A stretch of 64,000 bases of DNA. Source: Haliclona indistincta (taxonomy: Eukaryota > Porifera > Demospongiae > Haplosclerida > Chalinidae). Made by a program: the position numbers and the translations under genes. Location: assembly GCA_964017065.1 (NCBI GenBank), contig OZ024787.1, positions 9,385,208 through 9,449,207 on the forward strand. The letters are read 5' to 3'. The notes beneath the pieces were generated by a model. The model ran no database searches and had not been told where the DNA came from. It saw only the letters and a program-made list of their open reading frames with translations. Shown in pieces: positions 33,401-41,292 of this stretch (positions are counted from its first letter, which is position 1; each line of letters starts with the position of its first letter).

Positions 33401-35622
33401 TTTTAGAGCCTGGGTATGAGGCTACTAGCAAGACTGCACGACTGTTGCTGCTGACAGCTATGTAACGATGCTTGTATTCGTGGTTACTGTGTATACAAGA
33501 GTGTAGGCGCCAACTGGATGAATGAAAACGCCCATTTGTTCGCCAGACCAAGACGCTCAGGTGCTGATGATGGCCATAGAGATGTTTGTGACAGCAAAGT
33601 AGTAGGCTACTCACCGTTGCTGGCTAAAAGTAACTCCAGACAGAATGTAATTCAGCTGTAGCCAAGCTTTAGAGCACAAACTTCCAGCATACAACTCGGA
33701 ACTCGGCATACACGTGTATAAAAATTTTCGTTGTAAAAAAATTTCGGGTTTTATTTTCGTGGTTGAGCCTACCCACAAAAATATTTAAGCAACGAAAATT
33801 TCCCGATTTACGGTATTTCCAATTTGCGAAAATAGTTTTCAAGAAATCACTGTTTGATTCTAATTCGTGAAATATATTGTTCGTAAAATAATACGATCTT
33901 TGGTAAGTCACCAGTTTTATCTCCCACTGAAGCCATACTTCAAAGAAACCGCGGGGCGATATACCCTATACAATGCCCCGAGGGCAGATATATTCCTTTG
34001 ATGTTTGATACATGCCCTGAGCTAGTAATCAACACATTGACACATTGGTGTGGTAGTACTAGCATTACAATACAGTGCTTTTCTAGCAATCACGGAGCTG
34101 GCGCTTCGGTTAGCAACAAGCTAGCGTTTAGCCGTCCAAGGATGCTAGCGTTTTAGTGCCCATGCAACGAATAGCAAAGAAGCGACTGGCACGTCTACAC
34201 AGGCAACCCCAGGCATCTTATAGACAAACTGGAACACTTTGAAAGACAGAAGTTGGCTAAAAAGTTACCTTTCTGAGCCACAAACAAGAGAGCACAGATT
34301 CCTTGCTAGCTAGCTTAGCATGCGTTAAACCGGTATACACGCACCACACCCTTGGGCTAGGTGCATGTATACTGGATATTGCCCTCGCTTGGGTGTAATA
34401 TCCTTTACATAAACCTTGTTATGAAAATTTTGACACCTTGCTTGGGCTTCACCCTCAGTGTCCAAATTCCTAATATAATATTATACACCTCTACCGAGGT
34501 TGAGGTGTATAACCTTTCAATAACCTCTACTGAAGTTTATAACCTACATTTTCCATTAATACAGTCTCTACAATTCGCAAAGAATTTGTCAATTCTATTT
34601 CAAAGGACTCTGGCAGCGGACTCTTCAGTATTCATCGCTCTTGTATTTTTCGTGACGTCTTAGACTTGTTTAAAAAAGATCTGTTGAAATATTCTCCTTT
34701 GATGATCTCTTATGTGGGGGAACAAGCTGTTGACTGTGGCGGCGTGTGTAGAGATATGCTCTCGGGCTTTTGGGAAGAAGCCTACGCAAAACTGTTCGAT
34801 GGCAGTACTCTTCTCACCCCAGCTGTGCATGCACAGACCAACACACAAGATTTTGTATTATTAGGTAATATATTGTCTCAAGGATATCTTCTTGAAGGCT
34901 TCTTACCGATACGCATTGCATTCCCTAGTCTTGCATCAATGATCTTAGGACACGATGTACAAATACCTGATGAGATGCTGATTGACGCTTTTATAGCGAG
35001 TCTTAGTATAGTAGAATGTGAACTTATCAAATCCTGTCTCACTGAAATCAAGTTTTCAAGTCACATTACGAATAGATTAATTGACTTATTAAGTAGGTAT
35101 GGATCAAGAGAGGTGCCAACTCCCGCCACTTTGCGTACTCAACTGCTACAAGTTTCCCGCTTTGAATTTGTAACAAAGCCTGTGAGTGCACATATTCTTA
35201 TCGCATCAGGAATTTCTCACAAGGAAAAAAGTTTTTGGAATTCAATATCCATTAAGGAACTTCGTTCGGTATATAAATGCTTATCAGGAACACCGGAGCA
35301 TGTACTAGAACTATTAGAAGAACCACTTTTTCTCAATCCTAATCAGGAGAGAGTATATGGATATTTGCGTGGCATGATAGGAAATTTCTCTATTGATAAC
35401 ACACGTGCATTTCTCAGATTCGTTACTGGTAGTTCAGTACTGTCACTCTCCCCGATTACAGTTATCTTCAATGGAGTGTCTGGTTTAGCTCGTGTTCCCA
35501 TTGCTCATACTTGCGATAGCACACTCGAAATTTCAACGAACTACTCTACATACTTGGAATTCGCTAACGAATTCTTGACTGTGCTGTCGTCAACCGATTG
35601 TTGGTCAATGGACATTTTGTAA
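21443..35622 (+). CDS. UBX-HECT E3 ubiquitin ligase-like protein, 13 exons
   Basis: Exons: 21443-21742, 22089-22583, 23576-23623, 23796-23837, 24414-24467, 24673-24699, 24769-24822, 26046-26123, 26528-26563, 26752-26892, 26941-27135, 31028-31079, 34565-35622. All but the last intron are phase 0, and all have GT-AG ends. The model gives about 859 residues. Exons 1-2 form an N-terminal module (AWRRKLIEQKHLVRVNLSRN, ILECVGHRLVAA, KGSVLYICPN) of the kind found in G2E3-like fish proteins. A Ser/Ala/Pro-rich linker follows, then a UBX-associated helix (EQEIEFAESLRIDQAK). The UBX domain is in exons 10-11 (VKIAFKLPTLDHTYCFSS, CFSLYTTHPKKLLEITD), with THPK where many UBX domains have FPR. The divergent HECT domain is in exons 12-13, with candidate thioester Cys about 824 (AHTCDSTLEIS). 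Inferred role: ubiquitin transfer, possibly through p97/VCP. Small linker exons are the least certain. Confidence 0.75.
22706..23335. repeat. direct repeats in intron 2 of the UBX-HECT gene
   Basis: CTTGTGGTTTTGGTACAGTT followed by TACAC(T/A)ATGTAAA is present near 22706 and again near 23292, about 586 bp apart. Between them the DNA has no gene. It may be a duplicated insertion boundary or a short dispersed repeat. Confidence 0.45.
24821..25241. mobile_element. MITE abutting exon 7 of the UBX-HECT gene
   Basis: The left end AAGTAAAGTAAAAAGTTTTAC and right end GTAAAACTTTTTTACCTTACTT are inverse; arms pair for more than 100 bp, including GCAAGTATTCCTACATTAGC / GCTAATGTAGGGATACTTGC. GGGATGACGCTTGCAAAAGT is directly repeated inside the left arm. 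The left terminus overlaps the exon 7 donor (CAA|GTAAAG). Related GGGATAATGCTTGCAAAGTA occurs near 44051. Confidence 0.7.
27174..27766. mobile_element. MITE with about 85-bp inverted repeats and 7-bp TSD
   Basis: Ends CAAGAGTATATAATAGAAG and its inverse, continuing through CCGTCAGGGACACTCTCGGG and GTAACGTGACCAGCACGCG. GCAGCAG lies immediately outside both ends (27167-27173 and 27767-27773). The 593-bp element has overlapping frames but no transposase motifs. Confidence 0.8.
27974..28105. mobile_element. short fold-back element in intron 11
   Basis: GTGCCATATAGGAATTAT ... GGTGATACAGCAC pairs with GTGCTGTATCAGCGTC ... ATAATTCTCATATGGCAT around a loop of 13 bases. About 130 bp. Confidence 0.6.
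29356..29434. repeat. 36-bp hairpin in intron 11
   Basis: CACTTCCTGGAAAATATATA... and its near inverse GACTTCCTGGGGAATTTATA... are separated by a 7-base loop. Confidence 0.7.
29965..30064. repeat. 100-bp fold-back with 17-bp perfect ends
   Basis: GGTTAACCCATGGGTTC at 29965 and GAACCCATGGGTTAACC ending at 30064. Confidence 0.65.
31169..31551. mobile_element. MITE in the last intron of the UBX-HECT gene
   Basis: Left end CCACACCCTTCAGTTACTGG...GACTGTCTGCGCA and right end CGCAGACAGTCATTACCAG...GAAGGGTGTGG pair over about 40 bp. Internal frames on both strands are by-products. Confidence 0.7.
32450..32595 (+). repeat. dispersed repeat copy 1
   Basis: Shares GTTCTTATGTGCGTTGCACA, ATTCCAAGTCTGAGTGCTGT and GGCGAGCGTTAGGTACACT with 40905-41035 in the same orientation. 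Function unknown. Confidence 0.6.
33038..33424. mobile_element. MITE with 9-bp target duplication (MULE-like)
   Basis: Perfect 20-bp ends TAGCCTCATACCCAGGCTCT and inverse. CTAGCAAGA directly flanks both sides (33029-33037 and 33425-33433). A 9-bp duplication is typical of Mutator-like elements. The 387-bp interior is non-coding; the 178-codon plus-strand frame spanning it is accidental. Confidence 0.8.
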
Positions 35623-36129
35623 TTATGTACTTTGTTCACTTTGCTCATCAACAATTTAACAATAATGATTGTGTTTGTTTCTTTTTCTATACTGTCACTC
35701 CTTCTATTCAGTTTTAAAATTTGCGCTCTTTTCTCACATAAAAGTGATGTTACGTTGTACAGTGTTCTACACAGGTATTGGAGGTTAGGAAATATTACAC
35801 TCACTAGTCACATCATGGAATGTGTTTTAAATACAGGATGTTATCAATTCTGTACAAATGTAATAAAAAAAGTTTACCAGTTTTTAGTGCTGAAAAGATA
35901 GGAAGAATCTATTACAATCTACACAAGACTGTTTTGTTGTAACAATAAAATGCTATACAAAGAATAGTAATATTTGTACATGTAGTGTAGTTGTTACACT
36001 TCAGTTCACTACTAAACTAGTAGCTACTGCCTGAACACCTTTCTTTAGTTACATCTGTAAACATAAATAAGCACTTCAAACAAAACAATACATTGTCTAA
36101 TACAATTAAGTAATGCTGATCACAAACCT
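35623..36129. terminator. 3' UTR and polyadenylation region of the UBX-HECT gene
   Basis: The stop codon ends at 35622. An AATAAA hexamer lies at about 35943 in CAATAAAATGC and is the probable poly(A) signal. No other gene seen to 36129. Confidence 0.5.
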
Positions 36130-36770
36130 GATGTCCTGATGTCAAATCTGCAAGCCAGCCATAGAACAAAAGTGACAACAGATGCAGAAAGACCAGTAGC
36201 CCTGTGATGACAGACTAATATTATGTGCAACTTATCTATGAATAAACAGACAACATGGAATGCAAAAAAATATAATTAGCACTGCAAAGCATGCATAGAC
36301 ACCATGAAATGTCTGTGTTTAGAAAAAGGTCAGACAAGACAAGAAAAACCAATTTGGCATGATGACCTTCAAAGAAGGGGGCTATTTTAGCTATAGTCCT
36401 GTCACCTGGTAGCTAGTTGTACGTACAGTCAATGTCAGTCATTGAGAAAGGCTCTACCATAATCCAAATGCTAGCTAGGCTATTATAATTATGTTCACAA
36501 TCTCATACAATATATAAACTGATTCTGAAAGAATGAGGAATTAATTATTAGCAAGAGATAATTACTTCACCGTACCTCAACATGTTGTTTAGATCCTTGC
36601 AGTAAGCATGGTGTGCTGTTCGATCCTCCCTTACTGTTAATTACAAGCTAAGAGGAAGGTATAGTAGCTCGATATAATTTTCATAATAATGCCTTAGCTA
36701 GCAATCGTAGACTCACATCATCATCAGGTGCTGAGCTCACGTTCACAGCCAAGCCAGCCTCCTTGTATGC
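36130..36770 (-). CDS. putative small multi-exon gene (minus), weak
   Basis: Minus-strand pieces: a possible first exon near 36770-36722 (NVSSAPDDD, then donor GTGAGT), a second near 36635-36579 (GGSNSTPCLLQGSKQHVE, donor GTACGG), and a third near 36202-36128 bounded by CATCACAG and GTTTGTG, which in one frame is hydrophobic (LLVFLHLLSLLFYGWLADL). The first two are conserved as an inverted copy at 13.9-15.2 kb. The ATG present in that copy (GGAATCTTATGGCTGG) is absent here, so the true start is unknown and phase across the last junction is uncertain. Product not recognised. Confidence 0.3.
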
Positions 36771-37070
36771 ATGCCCTTCTTCTTGTGGGCGTGTACGTGT
36801 AATAACTTACCACGCCTAAAGGTTCAAAGCACGCGCGCACCTACAACCTGGTAACCGTACCGGTACCGAGTTGAGAGTGTGGGCTTACGGTCCGGGTACC
36901 GAGTTACATGGGGCCGATGTAAGCTTACATAGTGCCTTTCTAAGCATTACACAGTGCCATGATTTTTGTTACAAACCGCTTTCCATACTGACGACAACTC
37001 TAGACATCTTCCGGTCCTATTTTGGAGCTATTTCCGGTCCTATTCTGGAGGTGGATGACAAACGTCTATC
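36771..37070. promoter_or_regulatory. promoter-like block, duplicated at 13.9 kb
   Basis: Lies upstream of the minus-strand exons and of a plus-strand frame. It is conserved as the reverse complement of 13960-14240. It carries two CTTCCGGTCCTATT units (ETS-like on the other strand), shared with 5.9-6.05 kb. Confidence 0.4.
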
Positions 37071-37458
37071 ACTATCTATCTGTCACGGGGTAGCGTTTGT
37101 CCTTTTCAATCCATATGGCGAGGCCCATACTGTAGTATTGTATGCGAGGGCCACGAGGGCAGCAATTGCAAGGCCCCGGGATTGCACGTTCTTTCATAAC
37201 TACTTGACGTTCTTTCATAACTCGACTGCAAAATGGACGACTCGACGATTTGCCTTCCCATCTCGCTTTTCCATGATGATGAATCATGATGCACCCGGCG
37301 CCCTCATCAGCGATACTGTGAGTGACGCTGCAGCAAGAACCAGGGCTTTGGCGCGGGAGAGGAAGCGCAGCATGAGACAGCGTGAACTTGAAGAGACACC
37401 ACTGCTACTCGGCCCATATAATCCCGCGCTGTATTTGCTCTCCATTACGAATAATTGA
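36871..37458 (+). CDS. unrecognised open frame, 195 codons
   Basis: The longest plus-strand frame here. It starts inside the duplicated promoter block and ends at 37458. The last third (SDAAARTRALARERKRSMRQ and RELEETPLLL) is Arg/Glu-rich and protein-like, while the first half overlaps conserved non-coding motifs. The true start, if any, may be the MMM cluster near 37272. No family recognised. Confidence 0.2.
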   Translation: MRVWAYGPGTELHGADVSLHSAFLSITQCHDFCYKPLSILTTTLDIFRSYFGAISGPILEVDDKRLSLSICHGVAFVLFNPYGEAHTVVLYARATRAAIARPRDCTFFHNYLTFFHNSTAKWTTRRFAFPSRFSMMMNHDAPGALISDTVSDAAARTRALARERKRSMRQRELEETPLLLGPYNPALYLLSITNN

Positions 37459-37797
37459 GCAAACAGACGTTCACACCTTCGTGAAAGGGCTAACAAAAGA
37501 CTGTCTACAGAAACTGAAGAACATAGGTTATAGTTATTGACTCAATGCTAAGACATGTCTTGCTTATGACTCCTCCTTTTTCCCGGACAGTGTTAAACTA
37601 TGCAACAAATTACCTGCTGAGAATGTCTCCGCTTCATCCCTCTCTGTTTTCAAGAGAGATATTCGTGGCTATCTATCTAATTTAATCTAATAACTTATTA
37701 TGTTTGTCTTTTCTTTTGGTTGGTACCGTTGAAGCTTTTTTGCTACTGGTACAGCTATGCAAAATTGAAGTATTTAGAGAGAGCAGAATATTATATT
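37459..37797. other. spacer, no gene seen
   Basis: 37500-37690 (ACTCCTCCTTTTTCCCGGAC, AATTACCTGCTGA, then a short Ser-rich frame ending in TAA) is reminiscent of the tail of a reverse transcriptase open frame (LPNFSLFKRDI-like). It is too short to call. Confidence 0.3.
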
Positions 37798-38404
37798 TTA
37801 ACTCTTTAGTGACTGAATTATTTTGACGAAAATTCGGCTTGCTCTAAACTGACAGTTTGTCTTGCGATTTCTACAACATGCAGTACGCTAGCTGTTCCAA
37901 ACTAGCACTGTTTTTTCCTGGCATGTCAAAGTTTACGACCATGTACTAAACTCTGAGTTGGCCACTCCCAATTCGGAACAGAAGCCGCTTAAGTGCTGCG
38001 ACCTCGTCATTTTTCAGCCAATTTTGGTCTTCGTTTAGCCCTGGTGACTGATACAAAAACCTGGTGGTGTCCAGGTGAGCAAACAGCACAGTTTAGACCA
38101 TATTCTATGCCCAAGTATGCATTTAGGGGCATCCTGAAGCCCCAAAAATGCCGAAAGCGGCGAGGGGCTCCGCCCCTTCGAACCCCGGGTTAAAGGGGGG
38201 ACACCCCCCTTTAAAAATCCCCCCGTTCTATATATTTTAGTGGGGAGGGCGCGGCGAAAAACAGTGGGTTTTTTCAGGTAAAGTTAGCTTTTGCAATTAA
38301 ACTTTATTTGACCTTTCTAGAGCACTTTTCACACTATTTATGACGTCTACAGTAGGTGGAGTCAATTATGACGGCTAAATCCGCTATAGGCCCTAAAGGG
38401 TTAA
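37798..38404. mobile_element. TTAA-flanked MITE, copy 1 of a pair
   Basis: Left TTAACTCTTTAGTGACTG, right CCCTAAAGGGTTAA. The interior shares long stretches with 40069-40675: GCTCTAAACTG, AACCTGGTGGTGTCCAGGTG, CCGAAAGCGGCGAGGGGCTC, a C-rich palindrome (GGGGGGACACCCCCC) and TGGGGAGGGCGCGGCGAAAA. No transposase. Confidence 0.75.
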
Positions 38405-38633
38405 TACTAGCAACAACTTCTGACTCCAAAGGGATGGTTTTGGTTAATTATCAATGAAAGAACACACCAGATAGATAATAAATTGTTACTATTAATGAAT
38501 TTTATTTATGTGCGAGGCAAATACACAATGTACATGCTGTAAGTATACCTACTTATAATATTTTTTATGTTATACACTAACAAGGCTAAATTATATCAAT
38601 GCTCGGGCTCGCCCCTGCCATTCCATGAATGTA
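38405..38633. other. spacer, no gene seen
   Basis: AT-rich DNA between a MITE and a possible terminal exon on the minus strand. Confidence 0.4.
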
Positions 38634-38855
38634 CTAGTTATTATCAGGACCAGACCCATTGGTGGTTACCCATGCCACTCCTTTCCTTTATGAAATATAA
38701 TTATGTGCTCCTGATGTAACTTTACTATCCTAGTATGCATGGATTGTTCTTACCTAGTGCTTTTAACATTCTATCGGCAACAATTCTCAGTGCAGGTTGA
38801 TCATTCACAGCTTCACAAAATGTTTTCAATATTTGGGCTGCTCCGGATCCTGTAG
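38634..38855 (-). CDS. possible last two exons of an unidentified gene (minus)
   Basis: A 102-nt exon at 38855-38754 (GSGAAQILKTFCEAVNDQPA, then LRIVADRMLKAL) has acceptor ATCCTATAG and donor GTAAGA. A short terminal exon at about 38682-38634 (VAWVTTNGSGPDNN, then TAG) follows in matching phase if the acceptor is GGAAAG. The peptide looks genuine, but no further upstream exons could be found before transposon DNA begins. Family not recognised. Confidence 0.35.
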
Positions 38856-39546
38856 CTATAGGATTAATGAACTAGTACGGGAGAGCCGGTGCGACCACGA
38901 AATAATTTGTTGCGTGTATTAGACTACAATTTTTTAATAAGAAATTTCTAGAATCAAATCTGTCAACAAGCAAAATCACTCACAGGCACCACAGTAGACT
39001 GCATACAGCAAGCTATTTTTACATGCGTGTCTAGTAATCACATAGTACAATCTGACATAATCTTTTTTTACAACTGAGATGTCGTGAAACTATGCTGTTA
39101 GCAATAATTATCTCCATGCACGAATTATGATAGCAGTCTTCTTCTACTCACTGAACAACCTGCAGAACATTAATTTCGTGAATTCTAGAAGAAAAAAATA
39201 TGATAAACAATATAGAATAATACTACTTTCTATACCTGTATTGCATTGATACAACACAGATACACAGAGCAAGTACCTAGGAGGGCTGCAGCCCCAACAA
39301 TTTTAGAGACAAAATAGTTTTGCTAAAACGCCTAGTAATGAAAGCCCTAGAAACAGAATAATGCAGAAGGAGCAGAGTAAACGCTCTAGGCTGTTAGAAG
39401 ATCAGAGCTATACTCACGATTGTGAAATACCAAGATAGAACAATTCATGAATATTAATAAGCCCAAAGTTTCTGCTTCGTTCTTTGCGCACCACTTACCC
39501 CACCCTCTCTCATTTTGCTTCTGCCACCTATATAAAGCGAATCCCG
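38856..39546. other. spacer, no gene seen
   Basis: AT-rich, with no supported exon. It may be an intron of the minus-strand gene whose last exons lie at 38.6-38.9 kb. Confidence 0.35.
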
Positions 39547-40072
39547 TTAAGGGCAGACATTCAACTAGGGTCAAAGGTCATCGCGCGCGTACAGAACTAC
39601 TATAAAGGCTTGTTTGTAGCACTAACAGCTAAACCCAAAACCCTAAAAACCTTCTCCTAACTGCGCAAAGTAGGGAGGGTCTTCCTAACTAACTAAGGAT
39701 CGTCGGGAGTGTCTTCCTAACTAAGGATCGTCGGGAGGGTCTTCCTAACTAAGGATCGTCGGGAGGGTCTTCCTAAACCGGGCCTTCGGCCCTTAGTAAG
39801 CCTAAGGATCGTCGGGAGAGTCGTCATAAACAGGCCTCACTAAGGATGGAGCTAAAAAGTTAACTTTTATAAATAAAAAAAACAAAAAAAAACATGCATT
39901 CTGCAAGAATCGAACCCCGACCAACTGCATCACAAGCCACCATACTAAACCGCTGCGCCACCGAACCAACTGACCGGATAGTGCTACAAACAAGCCTTTA
40001 TAGTAATTCTGTACGCGCGCGCACACGAACGCGCGCGATGACCTTTGACCCTAGTTGAATGTCTGCCCTTAA
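39547..40072. mobile_element. TTAA-flanked MITE with about 75-bp inverted repeats
   Basis: TTAAGGGCAGACATTCAACT at the left and AGTTGAATGTCTGCCCTTAA at the right. Pairing continues through GGGTCAAAGGTCATCGCGCG and AAGGCTTGTTTGTAGCACT. The right TTAA is shared with the next element, so the two are adjacent insertions. Inside, 39690-39790 holds four short direct repeats of AAGGATCGTCGGGAGGGTCT. Confidence 0.8.
39842..39972 (-). mobile_element. tRNA-like SINE head inside the MITE
   Basis: On the minus strand, GGTGGCGCAGCGGTTTAGTA (A-box-like) is followed by GGGGTTCGATTCTTGCAG (B-box-like) about 35 bases later, then a T-rich run. The cloverleaf is incomplete, so this is a SINE remnant or tRNA pseudogene and not a functional tRNA. 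Confidence 0.5.
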
Positions 40073-40675
40073 CCTTTTAGTTGCCAAGTTATTTCGTCAG
40101 AAATTTGACTTGCTCTAAACTGGCAGTTTGTTTTGCAATTTTCTACAAAATGCAGTACGCTAGCTATTCCAAACTAGCACTCTTTTCTCCTGGCATGTCA
40201 AGGTTTACGAAAATGTACTAAACTCTAATCTGGCCACTCCCACTTCGGAACTGAAGCCACTTAAGTGTTGCGGCCTCGTCAATTTTTTGCTCATTTTGAT
40301 CTTCATTCAGCCCTGGTGACTGATACAAAAACCTGGTGGTGTCCAGGTGAGCGAACAGGACAGTTTAGACCATATTCTATGCCAAAGTATGCATTTCCGG
40401 GCATCCTGAAGCCCTAAAAATGCCGAAAGCGGCGAGGGGCTCCGCCCCTTCGAACCCCGGGTTAAAGGGGGGACACCCCCCTTTAAAAATCCCCCCGTCC
40501 CCCGTTCTATATATTTTAGTGGGGAGGGCGCGGCGAAAAACAGTGGTTTTTTTCAGGTAATTTGCATTAAACTTGATTTGACCTTTCTAGAGCACTTTTT
40601 ACACTACTTATGACGTCTAGAGTAGGTGGAGTCAATTATGACACCTATAGGTGTCATTAGGGGTTAAAAGGTTAA
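40069..40675. mobile_element. TTAA-flanked MITE, copy 2 of a pair
   Basis: Left TTAACCTTTTAGTTGCC, right GGGGTTAAAAGGTTAA. It is collinear with 37798-38404 over most of its length, with modest divergence. Confidence 0.75.
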
Positions 40676-41292
40676 TGGGATTCATATAAAGCTACTCGCA
40701 ATCGCTGTACAGTTAACTATTATTTCGTTATATGTACATGTACATCTAAACAAGACACTTCACAGATTTGACATGTATACTATACATGCACTGGTGAATG
40801 TTCTGCTGTTCCTTGAAGGCCACAGTTGCTAGTGAGCTGGATCGAGTCTCTTGGACTTCGGCCCATAGACATTTATATTGATTTTAACGAAGTATACTTT
40901 TAGTTATAGAGTTCTTGTGTGTGGTGCACAGTCACCTAGTGGTCTCCTCTTATTATTCCAAGTTTGAGTGCTGTTGAACACCAGAGGGACGGACAATCCT
41001 TGCTGGCGAGCGTTAGGTACACTATGTGCAACACTTGCTTCTTGTGGTTCACATGCATTTGCATAATTTTAATGCATTTGCATGGTTTCTTGTATAATTT
41101 ATACAGTTATTCATATAATGGACATTATAGGCATAAACATGTGACTGGAGGAAGACTGAGGTGTGTCTTTCTCATACAGCATTGATCAATGGTTGGTATT
41201 GCATGGGTAGTTCTTGCTGGTTATGTCGCCACCACAAGAACTGTATTAGCTGTTTGATCCATGAGTGACTTGAGCCTGCAGTGAACAAGTGA
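40676..41292. other. 3' flank of the MEI1-like gene; dispersed repeat copy 2
   Basis: 40905-41035 repeats 32450-32595 (GGCGAGCGTTAGGTACACT). Otherwise no gene seen. Confidence 0.45.

Noticed and set aside
32929..33465. 178-codon plus-strand frame
   Set aside because: It is made largely of a MITE with a 9-bp target duplication and has no recognisable domain.
37072..37496. Minus-strand frames of 60-70 codons
   Set aside because: Antisense shadows of the plus-strand frame, with no splice or motif support.
39895..39970. Functional tRNA gene
   Set aside because: A and B boxes are present but the four stems cannot all form; SINE or pseudogene is more likely.
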